Shown: piece by piece, positions 38,735 to 48,219 of the stretch
Numbering within the stretch: position 1 is the stretch's first letter
How the letters are laid out: every line of letters starts with the position of its first letter
Assembly (NCBI RefSeq): GCF_000738435.1
Contig: NZ_CP003984.1
Coordinates: 1-64,000, forward strand
DNA: 64,000 nt
Direction: 5' to 3'
Source: Planktomarina temperata RCA23
Lineage (GTDB): Bacteria > Pseudomonadota > Alphaproteobacteria > Rhodobacterales > Rhodobacteraceae
Made by a program: the position numbers and the translations under genes
Notes under the pieces: model-generated
What the model was told of the DNA's origin: nothing
The model's database searches: none
What the model saw: only the letters and a program-made list of their open reading frames with translations

Positions 38735-40072
38735 TCACTCTGCCGGGTGAGCAGCATCCGCTGCACCCGCTGCGCCGTGTTTGGCATTAAAGTCATCTTC
38801 GATGGTTGCAGGTGGTGTTGAGGGTTTCTCAAGCACGCCCAGCAAGGGCAAGATAACCAGGAAGTAGGCAAACCAATAGGTCGCACCAATCAAAGAGAAA
38901 GAGGCATAGGGTTCTTCCGCAGGACGCGCACCGAGCCACATCAAGAAGATGAAGTCTGCAACCAAGATGCCAAACCACCATTTGAACATGGGGCGATACC
39001 GACCAGAGCGCACGCTTGAAGTGTCGAGCCATGGCGCAAGGGCCATAACTGCAATCGCACCGAACATGGCCAAAACGCCAAAGAATTTTGCGTCAATAAT
39101 GCCGCCGGTGACAAAGCTTGCGATCTGAACAACCCATACTTCGGATGTGAAAGCGCGCAAAATGGCGTAGAATGGGAGGTAATACCATTCAGGCACAATA
39201 TGCGCCGGTGTCACCAATGCGTTGGCTTCGATATAGTTGTCAGGATGGCCAAGATAGTTTGGCATGAAACCGACGATCGCCATGAACACGGTCATGATAA
39301 GACCCAGGGCAAAGAGATCCTTCACCACGAAATAGGGCCAGAATGGTACCGTGTCTTTTGCCGCTTCTGCCTTCGAACCCCGGCGCACTTCAACCCCGGT
39401 TGGGTTGTTGTTGCCTGTGGTATGAAAGGCCCAGATATGCACGATCACGAGACCGGCAATCAAAAACGGCAGGAGATAATGCAGGCTGAAGAAGCGGTTC
39501 AAAGCCGGTTGACCTACGGCGCCGGCGCCCAAGAGCCAGGTTTGCAGCGCCTCACCAATGAAGGGGATCGCACCAAACAAGCCGGTGATCACAGCTGTAC
39601 CGTGGAAGGACATTTGCCCCCAAGGCAAAACATATCCCAAAAAGCCTGTCGCCATCATCAACAGATAGATCAACATACCAATGATCCATGTGATTTCACG
39701 CGGGGCTTTATAGCTGCCGTAGTAAAGGCCACGGAACATATGGGCATAAACTGCAATGAAGAACAAAGACGCGCCATTCATGTGGAAATAGCGAATCATA
39801 TGGCCGCCATTCACGTCGCGCATGATGTGCTCAATCGAGGCAAAGGCCAGATCGACATGCGGGGTGTAATGCATCACCAGAACAACGCCTGTGACAATTT
39901 GCATGGCCAGACAGAAAGTTAAAACAATGCCCCAAATCCACATCCAGTTCAGGTTCTTTGGAGTGGGGATCATCAATGTGTCATATAGCAGACCAATGAT
40001 TGGCAGACGCGAATTGATCGCTTTTGTCGCCTTGGACTTTGGTTCGTAATGATCGTGTGGAATACCGCCCAT
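38735..40072 (-). CDS. petB: Cytochrome b of the bc1 complex
   Basis: Cytochrome b houses the two b hemes and the quinol/quinone sites of bc1. The 445-aa protein has eight hydrophobic segments and heme histidines in [25 protein letters not shown] and [17 protein letters not shown]. The Qo-site PEWY motif is present in [17 protein letters not shown]. The start overlaps the petA stop by one base, indicating coupling. Confidence 0.96.
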   Translation of the reverse strand: MGGIPHDHYEPKSKATKAINSRLPIIGLLYDTLMIPTPKNLNWMWIWGIVLTFCLAMQIVTGVVLVMHYTPHVDLAFASIEHIMRDVNGGHMIRYFHMNGASLFFIAVYAHMFRGLYYGSYKAPREITWIIGMLIYLLMMATGFLGYVLPWGQMSFHGTAVITGLFGAIPFIGEALQTWLLGAGAVGQPALNRFFSLHYLLPFLIAGLVIVHIWAFHTTGNNNPTGVEVRRGSKAEAAKDTVPFWPYFVVKDLFALGLIMTVFMAIVGFMPNYLGHPDNYIEANALVTPAHIVPEWYYLPFYAILRAFTSEVWVVQIASFVTGGIIDAKFFGVLAMFGAIAVMALAPWLDTSSVRSGRYRPMFKWWFGILVADFIFLMWLGARPAEEPYASFSLIGATYWFAYFLVILPLLGVLEKPSTPPATIEDDFNAKHGAAGAADAAHPAE

Positions 40073-40644
40073 TATGCGTTCTCCTTGCCGATAACCAGTT
40101 CAGTTTCGCCGTCGAAACGGGCCACTGGCACCAAGAGGTTTTCTGGGGCTGGACCTTTGCGGATTCGGCCAGCTGTATCGTAATGTGATCCATGACAGGG
40201 GCAGAACCAACCGCCAAACTCACCAGCGCCATCGCCCAAGGGCACGCAGCCCAAGTGGGTGCAAACGCCCAGCATGACCAACCATTCGCCATTTTCGTCA
40301 AGGGCGCGGTTTTCATCGGTCGCAGGAAGATCTGGTTTGTTGTCATTGCGGTCATTGCCGTCAATCAAATCGCCCATATCCACGGCCCGTGCCGCTTCAA
40401 TTTCGCTCTCTGTGCGACGCCGAATAAAGACGGGCTTGCCCTGCCACAGAACGGTGATTTGTGTACCCGGTTCAACATCGGCCACATCCACGCGGATTGC
40501 GGCCAAGGCCAAAACATCCGCTGAGGGGTTCATTTGGTTGACCAAAGGCCAAACCGCTGCGCCCGCTGCTACTGCGCCTGCACCTGCCGTCGCGTAGTAG
40601 AGAAAATCTCTACGGGTGCCTTCGTGTTCATCTGTATGCGCCAC
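40072..40644 (-). CDS. petA: Rieske iron-sulfur protein of the bc1 complex
   Basis: The Rieske protein transfers electrons from quinol to cytochrome c1. The 190-aa protein has a twin-arginine-type N-terminus ([17 protein letters not shown]) anchoring it in the membrane, and the cluster ligands CTHLGC and CPCHGSHY in the C-terminal domain. I chose GTG 40644 because GGAGG lies 6 bp upstream; the longer frame reads through the leader hairpins. First gene of petABC. Confidence 0.95.
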   Translation of the reverse strand: MAHTDEHEGTRRDFLYYATAGAGAVAAGAAVWPLVNQMNPSADVLALAAIRVDVADVEPGTQITVLWQGKPVFIRRRTESEIEAARAVDMGDLIDGNDRNDNKPDLPATDENRALDENGEWLVMLGVCTHLGCVPLGDGAGEFGGWFCPCHGSHYDTAGRIRKGPAPENLLVPVARFDGETELVIGKENA

Positions 40645-40664
40645 GAGGTTCCTCCAAATTAATT

Positions 40665-40711
40665 GCCAGTCAGGACTGGCCCAAAGACTCGGACCCCACA
40701 AAAGTAGGGTC
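40665..40711 (-). promoter_or_regulatory. Two hairpins in the petABC leader
   Basis: About 20-70 bp before the petA start the transcript can form two hairpins in a row: GCCAGT with ACTGGC (40665-40680, an almost perfect palindrome) and GACCC with GGGTC (40692-40711). No T run follows either, so they are not terminators. They could influence mRNA stability, or the palindrome could be an operator. Confidence 0.4.
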
Positions 40712-40836
40712 ACTCGATCCGGTTCCTAGCTCAGGGACAGCGCCGCGTCCAGCGGACATTCGGGCGCAGTCTGCAAGGTGCAAATTTGCCGCATTTTTGT
40801 AACAATTGCACCGGGCTGCCCCGGTTGTGGCCCGGC

Positions 40837-41451
40837 TCACCCGTCGAAATGTGTGTCCTGAAAGCTGGAGCGTTTTGAGAAATCTGCAAACCAAGCCGCC
40901 AGCGCGTCATGTCCTTGCCGCCAATTGCGCGCATCATGGCGCAGATCCAGATAGCCCAAAGCACAAGCAACACTGATATGCGCCATGGTGAGTGGGCCGT
41001 TCAGCAGATCCATCCATTGGCCTTGCAAAGCATCGCAGCCGCCCATGACTTTCGCCCATTGGGCCTCAGTCCATTCGGTGCTGACCTTCTCCTCTGGCCG
41101 CAAACGCAGCTCATAGGAGATGCTCACGGCACTATCCATCATGGAATCGCCCGTGGCCTCAACCGTGAGCACGTCCCAAAGCCCGGCCTCCGGATACAGC
41201 CCGGCAGAGGCTTTTGCGTCCAAATAACGCGTGATCACGCGGCTATCATAGAGCGCAGGTCCATCGGCGCGACTCAAAGAGGGGATACGCCCGGTCGGAT
41301 TGGCGGCCTTGGCCTGTTCATTGACCTGAAAGGGGGAGGTCGCGATGCTCACCTCTTCTACATCTTTCAGCTGGTTGGTCTCGCGCAACACAACCCGAAC
41401 TTTGCGGGCAAAGGGGGAGGCTTCTGCCATAATCAATTTCATTTCATTCAC
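40837..41451 (-). CDS. Glutathione S-transferase family protein
   Basis: This 204-aa protein has the GST N-terminal thioredoxin-like domain (LIMAEASPFARKVRVVLRE) with NPTGRIPSLSRADG, where the cis-Pro and glutathione-binding region fall, and an all-helical C-terminal domain. It has a serine in the SPFARK position typical of the active site. The substrate is unknown. It starts after the petABC leader on the same strand. Confidence 0.9.
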   Translation of the reverse strand: MNEMKLIMAEASPFARKVRVVLRETNQLKDVEEVSIATSPFQVNEQAKAANPTGRIPSLSRADGPALYDSRVITRYLDAKASAGLYPEAGLWDVLTVEATGDSMMDSAVSISYELRLRPEEKVSTEWTEAQWAKVMGGCDALQGQWMDLLNGPLTMAHISVACALGYLDLRHDARNWRQGHDALAAWFADFSKRSSFQDTHFDG

Positions 41452-41494
41452 CTTTCAAAGAGGGGGATTATCTGCTGGGTGGCTGCGCGCCGGC

Positions 41495-42502
41495 TTAACT
41501 GCGGCTCAAAAGATCTGCCGGCCGTACCGCCTGACCCGTGCGCGCCGATTCCAAGGCGGCCTCGGCTAGGGCAAGAGACATAAGCCCGTCATAGCCACTG
41601 GTGCGAGGGGTCTGCCCTGAATTTAAACAGGCCACGAAATGTTCAATTTCTGCCGCATAGGCCGCGATATAGCGGGTCATGAAGAAATCGAGTAGCGGCG
41701 GGCGGGTATAGCCGGCGCCATTGGCTAGGGTGACGCGCGATTGGTGATGATTGTCGGCAGCCACAGAGCCGCCCGAGCCATGCACCTCGATGCGCTGATC
41801 ATAGCCAAAGGTGGCGCGGCGCGAATTGCTGATGGTGCATTGTTTGCCGCTGGCTGTGCGCAAAATGGCATTTGCGCTGTCAAAATCGCCGCGATTGCCA
41901 ATCTCAGGATCGGTGAGCACGGAGCCGGCCGCCTGCACCGTTTCGACCTCCTCGCCCAGCATCCAGCGCGCCACGTCAAAATCATGGATCATCATATCTC
42001 GAAAGATGCCGCCGGAGCGCTCAATGTAATCATAAGGAGGCGCGCCTGGATCGCGGCTGATCAAAGTGACCATTTCGACCTCGCCAATATGGCCTGCATC
42101 GATCTCTGCGCGCAGAGCTTGAAAGTCTGGATCAAAGCGTCTTTGAAAGCCAACCATCAACGTGGCTTTCATCTCATCCACGACTTTAAGGCAGGCCTTC
42201 ACGCGCGACAGATCCAGATCAACCGGTTTTTCACAGAAAATAGCTTTGCCTGCGCGGGCAAAATCCTCGATCAAATCTGCATGGGTGTCGGTCGGGGTGC
42301 AGATGATCACAGCGTCAATATCTGCCGAGTCCCTGATTTGCGCAATCGTGCGAATCTCGCAGCCATAGGTGTCACGCAACGCCTCTGCCGCTGTGGGCAT
42401 GGGATCGGCAACTGCGACCAACTGAGCGCTGGGCACCGATGATACGGCTCGGGCATGCACCTGACCAATGCGCCCTGCGCCTAAAAGACCGATTTTTGTC
42501 AT
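41495..42502 (-). CDS. Inositol 2-dehydrogenase-like oxidoreductase
   Basis: The 335-aa protein has the GFO/IDH/MocA fold: the NAD site GLLGAGRIGQVHARA at the N-terminus, the EKP motif in FCEKPVDLDLS near residue 97, and DMMIHDFDVARWMLG near 175 with the catalytic Asp/His. This matches IolG, which oxidises myo-inositol to 2-keto-myo-inositol. No other iol genes are here, so it may act on another sugar or polyol. I chose ATG 42502 (MTKIGLLGAG). Confidence 0.85.
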   Translation of the reverse strand: MTKIGLLGAGRIGQVHARAVSSVPSAQLVAVADPMPTAAEALRDTYGCEIRTIAQIRDSADIDAVIICTPTDTHADLIEDFARAGKAIFCEKPVDLDLSRVKACLKVVDEMKATLMVGFQRRFDPDFQALRAEIDAGHIGEVEMVTLISRDPGAPPYDYIERSGGIFRDMMIHDFDVARWMLGEEVETVQAAGSVLTDPEIGNRGDFDSANAILRTASGKQCTISNSRRATFGYDQRIEVHGSGGSVAADNHHQSRVTLANGAGYTRPPLLDFFMTRYIAAYAAEIEHFVACLNSGQTPRTSGYDGLMSLALAEAALESARTGQAVRPADLLSRS

Positions 42503-42703
42503 CAACTTTTCCTTTAAGTCCACCGCAGGAATAGGCCTGCAAGATATCTCGCGAATTGATACGCGGTTATGGCGGTCATTCAAGCCCAGACTGGCGCATT
42601 ATAACCAAAGCAGCATTTAATCCGCCGATGCGGCATTCGGAAATCGCTCCGACTTGTAGGGCCGGCGATTGCTGGTTAGCAAGGGAGCAGAAGAGGACAT
42701 ATA

Positions 42704-44050
42704 ATGAAAAGATCTTTGGTCGACCTTGGTCAACAGCTGCTGGATGCCGCGAAACGCGCTGGGGCGGATGCCTGCGATGCCATGGCGGTTGACGGGGTGT
42801 CGCATTCTATTGAAGTGCGCGGCGGACAGCTTGAGCAAGCCGAGCGTGCGGAGGGGATTGATATCGGGTTGCGGGTCATGCTGGGCGCGCGCCAGGCCTG
42901 TGTTTCGGCCTCGGATATCAGTGCGGAAGCCATAGAGCTTATGGCCCAGCGCGCCGTCGAAATGGCGCGCCATGCGCCTGATGATGCTTATCTGCGTCAG
43001 GCCAGTGCGGAGCAACTGGCCGGTGATTGGGACGTGCAAGCGCTTGAGCTGTCCGATCCGGCTGAGGAGCCATCGGCGGCTCAATTACAGGCGACAGCGC
43101 TGGAGGCGGAAGCCGCGGCTCTCGAGGTTGCAGGGGTTATGCAATGCCAATCGGCAGGGGCGGCTTTTGGCGCACGGCGCATTCACCTTTGCATGTCGAA
43201 TGGATTTAGCGGCGGTTACGCGCGAACAGATCATGGCTTCTCTTGTGTCGCCATTTCAGGCACCGGCTCACAGATGGAACGCGATTATGATGGCGACTCT
43301 CGGATTTTTCGCGCAGATCTGCGTGCGGCCTCTGAGGTTGGCCGCCGTGCAGGGGAGAGGGCCGTGGCGCGCCAGGGCGCGCGCAAACCCCCAACGGGCG
43401 TTTTTCCGGTTCTTTATGACGAGCGTATTTCCAGCGGCTTGATTGGACATCTACTGGCCGCGAGCAATGGTTCGGCCGTGGCGCGCGGCGCCAGCTGGCT
43501 GCAAGATGCGATGCACAGTTCTGTTTTGCCGCAGGGGATCTCATTGCTGGAAAACCCACATCGCAAACGCACCAGTGGCTCACGCCCCTTTGATGGGGAA
43601 GGCTTGCCAGTGGCAGAGCGGGCGATTGTGGCGGATGGGGTCTTGCAAGAATGGACGCTTGATTTGTCCACGGCCGCGCAATTGGGGCTGAAGAGCACAG
43701 GCTCTGCCATGCGCGGTCCGTCCGGGCCGCCGTCACCGGGGGTGGGTAATGTAATGCTGACGCCAGGCCAGCAAAGTCGTGAAGATTTGATACGCGACAT
43801 GGGCACGGGCCTATTGCTGACTTCTTTGATTGGCGCGTCGATTAATGCCACGACTGGAGATTACTCGCGTGGCGCTTCGGGCTTCTGGGTGGAAAATGGT
43901 GAGATTGCCTACCCGGTCAATGAATGCACCATCGCAGGAAACTTGCGGGAGATGCTGCTGAGCATTGTTCCGGCCAATGACGGGCGGGGGTATCTATCGC
44001 GGGTTGTGCCGTCCTTATTGGTTCCATCGATGGCAATTGCTGGTGAATGA
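42704..44050 (+). CDS. pmbA: Metalloprotease-associated protein PmbA (TldE)
   Basis: The TldD-TldE complex degrades small unfolded peptides and matures some ribosomal peptide products. This 448-aa protein matches the TldE/PmbA half: N-terminal ADACDAMAVDGVSHSIEVRGG, the conserved FPVLYDERISSGLIGHLLAA, and a C-terminal region ending in GRGYLSRVVPSLLVPSM. As expected of TldE, it has no HExxH zinc site; the partner tldD is not in this window. It is translationally coupled to the next gene (8-bp overlap). Confidence 0.93.
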   Translation: MKRSLVDLGQQLLDAAKRAGADACDAMAVDGVSHSIEVRGGQLEQAERAEGIDIGLRVMLGARQACVSASDISAEAIELMAQRAVEMARHAPDDAYLRQASAEQLAGDWDVQALELSDPAEEPSAAQLQATALEAEAAALEVAGVMQCQSAGAAFGARRIHLCMSNGFSGGYARTDHGFSCVAISGTGSQMERDYDGDSRIFRADLRAASEVGRRAGERAVARQGARKPPTGVFPVLYDERISSGLIGHLLAASNGSAVARGASWLQDAMHSSVLPQGISLLENPHRKRTSGSRPFDGEGLPVAERAIVADGVLQEWTLDLSTAAQLGLKSTGSAMRGPSGPPSPGVGNVMLTPGQQSREDLIRDMGTGLLLTSLIGASINATTGDYSRGASGFWVENGEIAYPVNECTIAGNLREMLLSIVPANDGRGYLSRVVPSLLVPSMAIAGE

Positions 44051-44810
44051 TCTTGAACTCATAACCCAAGCTGCCCGCGCTGCCGGGGATATTGCCATGG
44101 GATTTTTTCAAAAAGATCCTGAGATATGGGATAAATCGGACAATGCCGGCCCGGTGACCGAGGCCGATCTCGCGGTTGACAAAATGCTGTCTGCGGAGTT
44201 GCGCGCGGCGCGCCCCGGATATGGCTGGCTGTCTGAAGAGACGGAAGATGGTGCAGAAAGATTACATAAAGACCAGGTATTTATCGTCGATCCGATAGAT
44301 GGAACGCGGGCTTTTATTGCCGGAACAGAACATTGGTCGCATTCCATAGCTATCGCCAAAGCGGGGCAAATTCAAGCGGCTGCGGTCTATCTGCCGGTGT
44401 TGGACATGATGTTTTGTGCATGTTTGGGCGGAGGAGCCTTTCTTAACGGCGCGCCGATTTCTGTCTCGCCGCGCGCCGCGACCCGGGGGGCGGATATACT
44501 CTCTGCCAAATCTAATTTTGACCCTGCGTTTTGGCCCGGTGGTTTTCCTGATTTAAAACGCAGTTTCCGCTCTTCCTTGGCCTATCGTTTGTGCTTGGTG
44601 GCCAATGGCGCTTTCGATGGCATGCTGACTTTAAGACCGACATGGGAGTGGGACGTGGCGGCTGGAAGTTTGATTGTGAATGAGGCGGGTGGGCTGTCCA
44701 CAGATCAAACTGGAGCTGCGCCCCTTTTTAACAGCGGGGCGGCGCAGCTGAACGGAATGGTGGCGAGCAATCGCGATATTCACTCCGGCCTTTTGGCGGG
44801 TCTGACCTAG
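44043..44810 (+). CDS. 3'(2'),5'-bisphosphate nucleotidase / inositol monophosphatase family (CysQ-like)
   Basis: The 255-aa protein has the family metal sites: GWLSEETED near residue 61, VDPIDGTRAFIAG near 80, and WEWDVAAGSLIVNEAGG near 202. Members dephosphorylate 3'-phosphoadenosine 5'-phosphate or inositol phosphates. It starts at GTG 44043 inside the end of pmbA and ends 8 bp before the next gene, so it sits in a coupled operon that continues to lpxK. CysQ is the best guess for the substrate. Confidence 0.85.
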   Translation: MNDLELITQAARAAGDIAMGFFQKDPEIWDKSDNAGPVTEADLAVDKMLSAELRAARPGYGWLSEETEDGAERLHKDQVFIVDPIDGTRAFIAGTEHWSHSIAIAKAGQIQAAAVYLPVLDMMFCACLGGGAFLNGAPISVSPRAATRGADILSAKSNFDPAFWPGGFPDLKRSFRSSLAYRLCLVANGAFDGMLTLRPTWEWDVAAGSLIVNEAGGLSTDQTGAAPLFNSGAAQLNGMVASNRDIHSGLLAGLT

Positions 44811-44818
44811 GGGCGAAT

Positions 44819-45955
44819 ATGACGACAGAGACCAGAACAGATCACCCGCTCATATGGGCTCATGCCAATACACCCGCGGCGGTAGATGCGGTCCGTGAGG
44901 TCTTGATGCGCGCGAAATTGAGTGAGCCAACACTATCTTATGTTCTGACGGCCCCAGACTCGGAGGTGACTTATGCGCCCGATGTTGTGGTTTTGGATGA
45001 GGCAGATTCTCAAGCGGGTTTGGCTTGGTTGTCACAGAGCTCTCCGGATCTGTGTCTCTGGGCGGAGGCCAGCGTTGCCTCTGCATTGTTTGGATTAAAC
45101 CATCGCCGGTCAATCCCGACCCTCTTGATCAATGCTGAAACCCGACCCCTGTGGAGCAGAACCTGGCTTTGGCGAAAGACAATCGCACGGCAGACTTTGA
45201 AACCTGTGTTCTATGCTTTTGTTGCCTCAGCTGCGTCAACGGGGAGTCTGCGAAATCTTGGCTTGCCTGCCCGCAATATAGAGGTCCTAGGGCCACTTCT
45301 TGGCGGTGTCTTGGCGCCAGGCTGTGATGAGAGTGAACGGGACCGGATTGGCGAAATTTTGGCGGGGCGGCCTGTATGGTTTGCGCATAGGGTGCCCCAC
45401 CAGGAGATGCGCGTGGTGATTGATGCCTTTATGCAAGCCCAGCGCAAGGCCCATCGGATGCTCCTGATTTTGGATTTTCTTGATCCTGCAGGCACAGAGG
45501 ATTGCCTGGCGCTCTGTGCTGAGTTGGGATTGACCGTACATGCACGGGCCGAGGAGGGTGAGCCCGACTCGCGGACCCAAGTCTTTCTCGCGGAATCGGG
45601 TGAAGACACGGGCCTTTGGTATCGGTTGGCGGCACTTGCATATATGGGCGGGAGCCTGACGAGCGGCGATGTGCCCAACCCAATGGTGGCGGCCGCTTTA
45701 GGGAGCGCAGTTGTGCACGGGCCTGCTATTGGCCAAAATCAACATGCCTATGATCGCTTGCGGGAGGCCGGAGCCACGCAGCCTTTGGAGACGGCACAAG
45801 ATTTGAGCCGCCGCGTGGCGGCGTTGATGGAACCTGACCAATGCGCCGAGATGGCCGCGGCGGGTTGGGAGGCTGTCTCAGAAGGGGCAGAGGTGACGGA
45901 TCGTTTGGTGGAGATAACCTTGCAAAAACTGGGTCTTGGGGAAGCGCAACAATGA
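44819..45955 (+). CDS. Kdo transferase (KdtA/WaaA)-like glycosyltransferase, divergent
   Basis: The 378-aa protein resembles KdtA, which adds Kdo to lipid A precursor. The mid-region PDLCLWAEASVASALF aligns with the Kdo-transferase Glu helix. The C-terminal half has LAYMGGSLTSGDVPNPMVAAALGSAVVHGP, the family GGS...NP...GP donor site. However, the N-terminal segment reads AHANTPAAVDAVRE where the usual family has a HAVSVGE motif with the catalytic Glu. It overlaps lpxK (ATGA), keeping a lipid A context. Confidence 0.75.
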   Translation: MTTETRTDHPLIWAHANTPAAVDAVREVLMRAKLSEPTLSYVLTAPDSEVTYAPDVVVLDEADSQAGLAWLSQSSPDLCLWAEASVASALFGLNHRRSIPTLLINAETRPLWSRTWLWRKTIARQTLKPVFYAFVASAASTGSLRNLGLPARNIEVLGPLLGGVLAPGCDESERDRIGEILAGRPVWFAHRVPHQEMRVVIDAFMQAQRKAHRMLLILDFLDPAGTEDCLALCAELGLTVHARAEEGEPDSRTQVFLAESGEDTGLWYRLAALAYMGGSLTSGDVPNPMVAAALGSAVVHGPAIGQNQHAYDRLREAGATQPLETAQDLSRRVAALMEPDQCAEMAAAGWEAVSEGAEVTDRLVEITLQKLGLGEAQQ

Positions 45956-46938
45956 TACGCACGCCGCAGTTTTGGCATCAACCGCCGGGGGTCTTGGCTT
46001 ATGGTCTATGGCCTTTGGGCTGGCTCTATGGTGCGGCAACGGCTTGGCGGCAAAGCCAGGCGTCGCAGGCGCATCATGCGCGCTGCCCCGTGATTTGTGT
46101 TGGAAATATCAATGCCGGCGGCACGGGAAAAACCCCCGTGGTTATTGCATTGGCCGAGCATCTGACGGCGCGTGGCCGGAAGGTTGTGGCCTTGTCGCGC
46201 GGCTATGGCGGCACTGTCGCCGCGCCAACTTTGGTGATCCCAAAAACACATGGGGCGGGGGAGGTGGGCGACGAACCTTTGCTGATTGCTGCCTTTTGCC
46301 CTGTGGTGGTGGCGCGCAAAAGAGCCGAAGGTTTGGCCCTAGCTTTGGCGCAAAACCCAGATGTAATTTTGATGGATGATGGCTTCCAAGATCCCTCTGT
46401 GCACAAAGATTTTTCGATCGTTGTCGTCAATGCCGCCCTTGGATTTGGCAATGGGTTTTGTGTGCCGGCCGGCCCGTTGCGAGAGCCCCTGGCCAAGGGT
46501 TTGGCGCGTGCGGATCTTTGCCTGTCAATTGGTGAGGCGGCAGCGCAGCGGCGGTTTGAGGCTTTGGGGCCAGACCATGCGCATTTGCGGGTTGAGGGCC
46601 AGATCAAACCATTGCTGACAGGCATGCCATGGCAGGGGCTACCGGTTTTTGCCTTTGCCGGGATTGCCCATCCAAAAAAATTCTTTGCCACCCTGCGCGA
46701 TCTTGGCGCCAATGTTTTGGGCTGTGAAGCCTTATCGGATCACGAACCGCTGTCGCTGCCCTTGATGAAACGGCTGGCTGCAAAGGCGCGGTCGCTGAAT
46801 GCGCAGTTGGTTTGTACAGAAAAAGATGCGGCCAGGTTACCGGCTCAATATCAAAGGGATGTTTTGGCCTTGCCCGTGCGGCTTGAGATCCAAGATTGGT
46901 CCAAGATCGATGAAAAACTCATCAACCTTGGACTTTGA
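45952..46938 (+). CDS. lpxK: Tetraacyldisaccharide 4'-kinase
   Basis: LpxK phosphorylates the lipid A disaccharide at the 4' position. The 328-aa membrane-bound kinase has the typical N-terminus WHQPPGVLAYGLWPLGWLYG, the P-loop VICVGNINAGGTGKTP near residue 50, DDGFQDPSVHKD and a C-terminal LVCTEKDAARL. It starts inside the stop of the KdtA-like gene. Its 3' end is only 2 bp from the convergent DsbA-like gene. Confidence 0.94.
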   Translation: MIRTPQFWHQPPGVLAYGLWPLGWLYGAATAWRQSQASQAHHARCPVICVGNINAGGTGKTPVVIALAEHLTARGRKVVALSRGYGGTVAAPTLVIPKTHGAGEVGDEPLLIAAFCPVVVARKRAEGLALALAQNPDVILMDDGFQDPSVHKDFSIVVVNAALGFGNGFCVPAGPLREPLAKGLARADLCLSIGEAAAQRRFEALGPDHAHLRVEGQIKPLLTGMPWQGLPVFAFAGIAHPKKFFATLRDLGANVLGCEALSDHEPLSLPLMKRLAAKARSLNAQLVCTEKDAARLPAQYQRDVLALPVRLEIQDWSKIDEKLINLGL

Positions 46939-46940
46939 TT

Positions 46941-47600
46941 TTATTGAGCATCGAGAATTTTTTGCAACTCTGCGTAGGACATATTGGCATATTTCACACC
47001 ATTGATGATGAAAGACGGGGTGGAAGAGATTTCATCTTCGGCCCGGTTCGTCTCATACCAAGCCACCAGGTTTTGTGCTTTTTCCCCATCGGTAAAGCAG
47101 GCCTGAACATCTTCTTGCGACAGGCCGGCGGTAATGCCAATGCGGCGCAAATTCTCTGCAATTTCGGCCGGGGTGCCTTTGGTCCATTCGAATTGCTTGG
47201 TGTAGAGAAGATCTGAGATGGCAAAGAACTTATCAGCCCCGCCGCAGCGTGCGACGATGGACCCCCAGAGGCCATAGCGGTCAAAATAGATCTCGCGATA
47301 AGTAAAACGCAGTTTGCCCGTGTCGATATAATCCGCTTTGAGTTTTTGAAACACATCCTTGTGGAAAGTGCGGCAATGGGGGCAGGTGTAGCTGGCATAT
47401 TCTGTCATCTGAATTGCCGCGTCTTCGGCGCCAAGTGTCATCTCGAGAATAGAGGATGTGTCAATCTCACCGGCCTCTGTTGCATTGGCGGCACCAAAGC
47501 CTGGGGCCGTTAGTCCAGAGGGCGTGGGTGCCTTCACCGTATAAGCACCGATGCCCAAGGCGATTACAAATACCAATCCGATCACATAGGTCTTTTTCAT
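46941..47600 (-). CDS. DsbA-family thiol:disulfide oxidoreductase
   Basis: The 219-aa protein has an N-terminal hydrophobic anchor (TYVIGLVFVIALGIGAYTV) and a thioredoxin fold with the redox motif YTCPHCRTFH near residue 73 and a cis-Pro in SSTPSFIINGVKY near 195. It should act in the periplasm on disulfides. It starts one base before the DUF721 gene stop on the minus strand, a pairing often seen in alphaproteobacteria. Confidence 0.9.
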   Translation of the reverse strand: MKKTYVIGLVFVIALGIGAYTVKAPTPSGLTAPGFGAANATEAGEIDTSSILEMTLGAEDAAIQMTEYASYTCPHCRTFHKDVFQKLKADYIDTGKLRFTYREIYFDRYGLWGSIVARCGGADKFFAISDLLYTKQFEWTKGTPAEIAENLRRIGITAGLSQEDVQACFTDGEKAQNLVAWYETNRAEDEISSTPSFIINGVKYANMSYAELQKILDAQ

Positions 47601-47601
47601 C

Positions 47602-48123
47602 TCAAGATCTCTTTTCATGTTTCATAATGTTTTCACCGAAGGCTGCCAAAGCTGCTCTTAGGCCGTCGTCTTTGATCTCGCAAGCAATGGCCTTGGCTTT
47701 TTGAGCCGTGGCGGGGCAGGGCGCTGGGGGCGCAGTTTTCGGCAAGGCTCCAAACCGGGCTTTGCCGTCAGAAAATCCGATGGGGGCTGTTTGGGTGATG
47801 CGGATGCGGGAAATCGCGTTGTAGCCATAGCAGGCATTCACCTTCTCGCGCAGTTGCGGCACTTGCATGGCCAGCATTTCAGCCTGTGGGCCAGTGGTCA
47901 GGACAACCAATGTCGCACCAAACCCCTTTTGCGCATAGCTGACTTTCACCGGTGTGCATATTTCCGCGATAGGTGCACCAACAATTTCCGACCAATGGGT
48001 CAGCAGCCGTGTGATTGCAAAACCACGCGATTCACCTGCATTTCGAAGTTTTTGCTCGACCAAAGCCGAGGTGCGCCGAAAGCCCGCTCTGCGTTTTTCA
48101 GATCCGCTTGCATTTTTTTGCAT
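47602..48123 (-). CDS. DUF721 (DciA-like) protein
   Basis: The 173-aa protein has a DUF721 domain: the N-terminal LVEQKLRNAGESRGFAITRLLTHWSEIVG and the following VKVSYAQ...TLVVLTTGPQAEMLAMQVPQLREKVN pattern. DUF721 proteins related to DciA load or regulate the replicative helicase in bacteria without DnaC. The C-terminal proline-rich extension is variable. It is divergent from mutY across a 96-bp gap. Confidence 0.82.
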   Translation of the reverse strand: MQKNASGSEKRRAGFRRTSALVEQKLRNAGESRGFAITRLLTHWSEIVGAPIAEICTPVKVSYAQKGFGATLVVLTTGPQAEMLAMQVPQLREKVNACYGYNAISRIRITQTAPIGFSDGKARFGALPKTAPPAPCPATAQKAKAIACEIKDDGLRAALAAFGENIMKHEKRS

Positions 48124-48219
48124 CGATTTTGCTGACTCTTCCTGATTTACCCTATTTTACCTGAAGCCGGGCGCAACGCCACCACTTTTGTAGAAAGCTA
48201 CTCAAACTTGTGTGATTTC

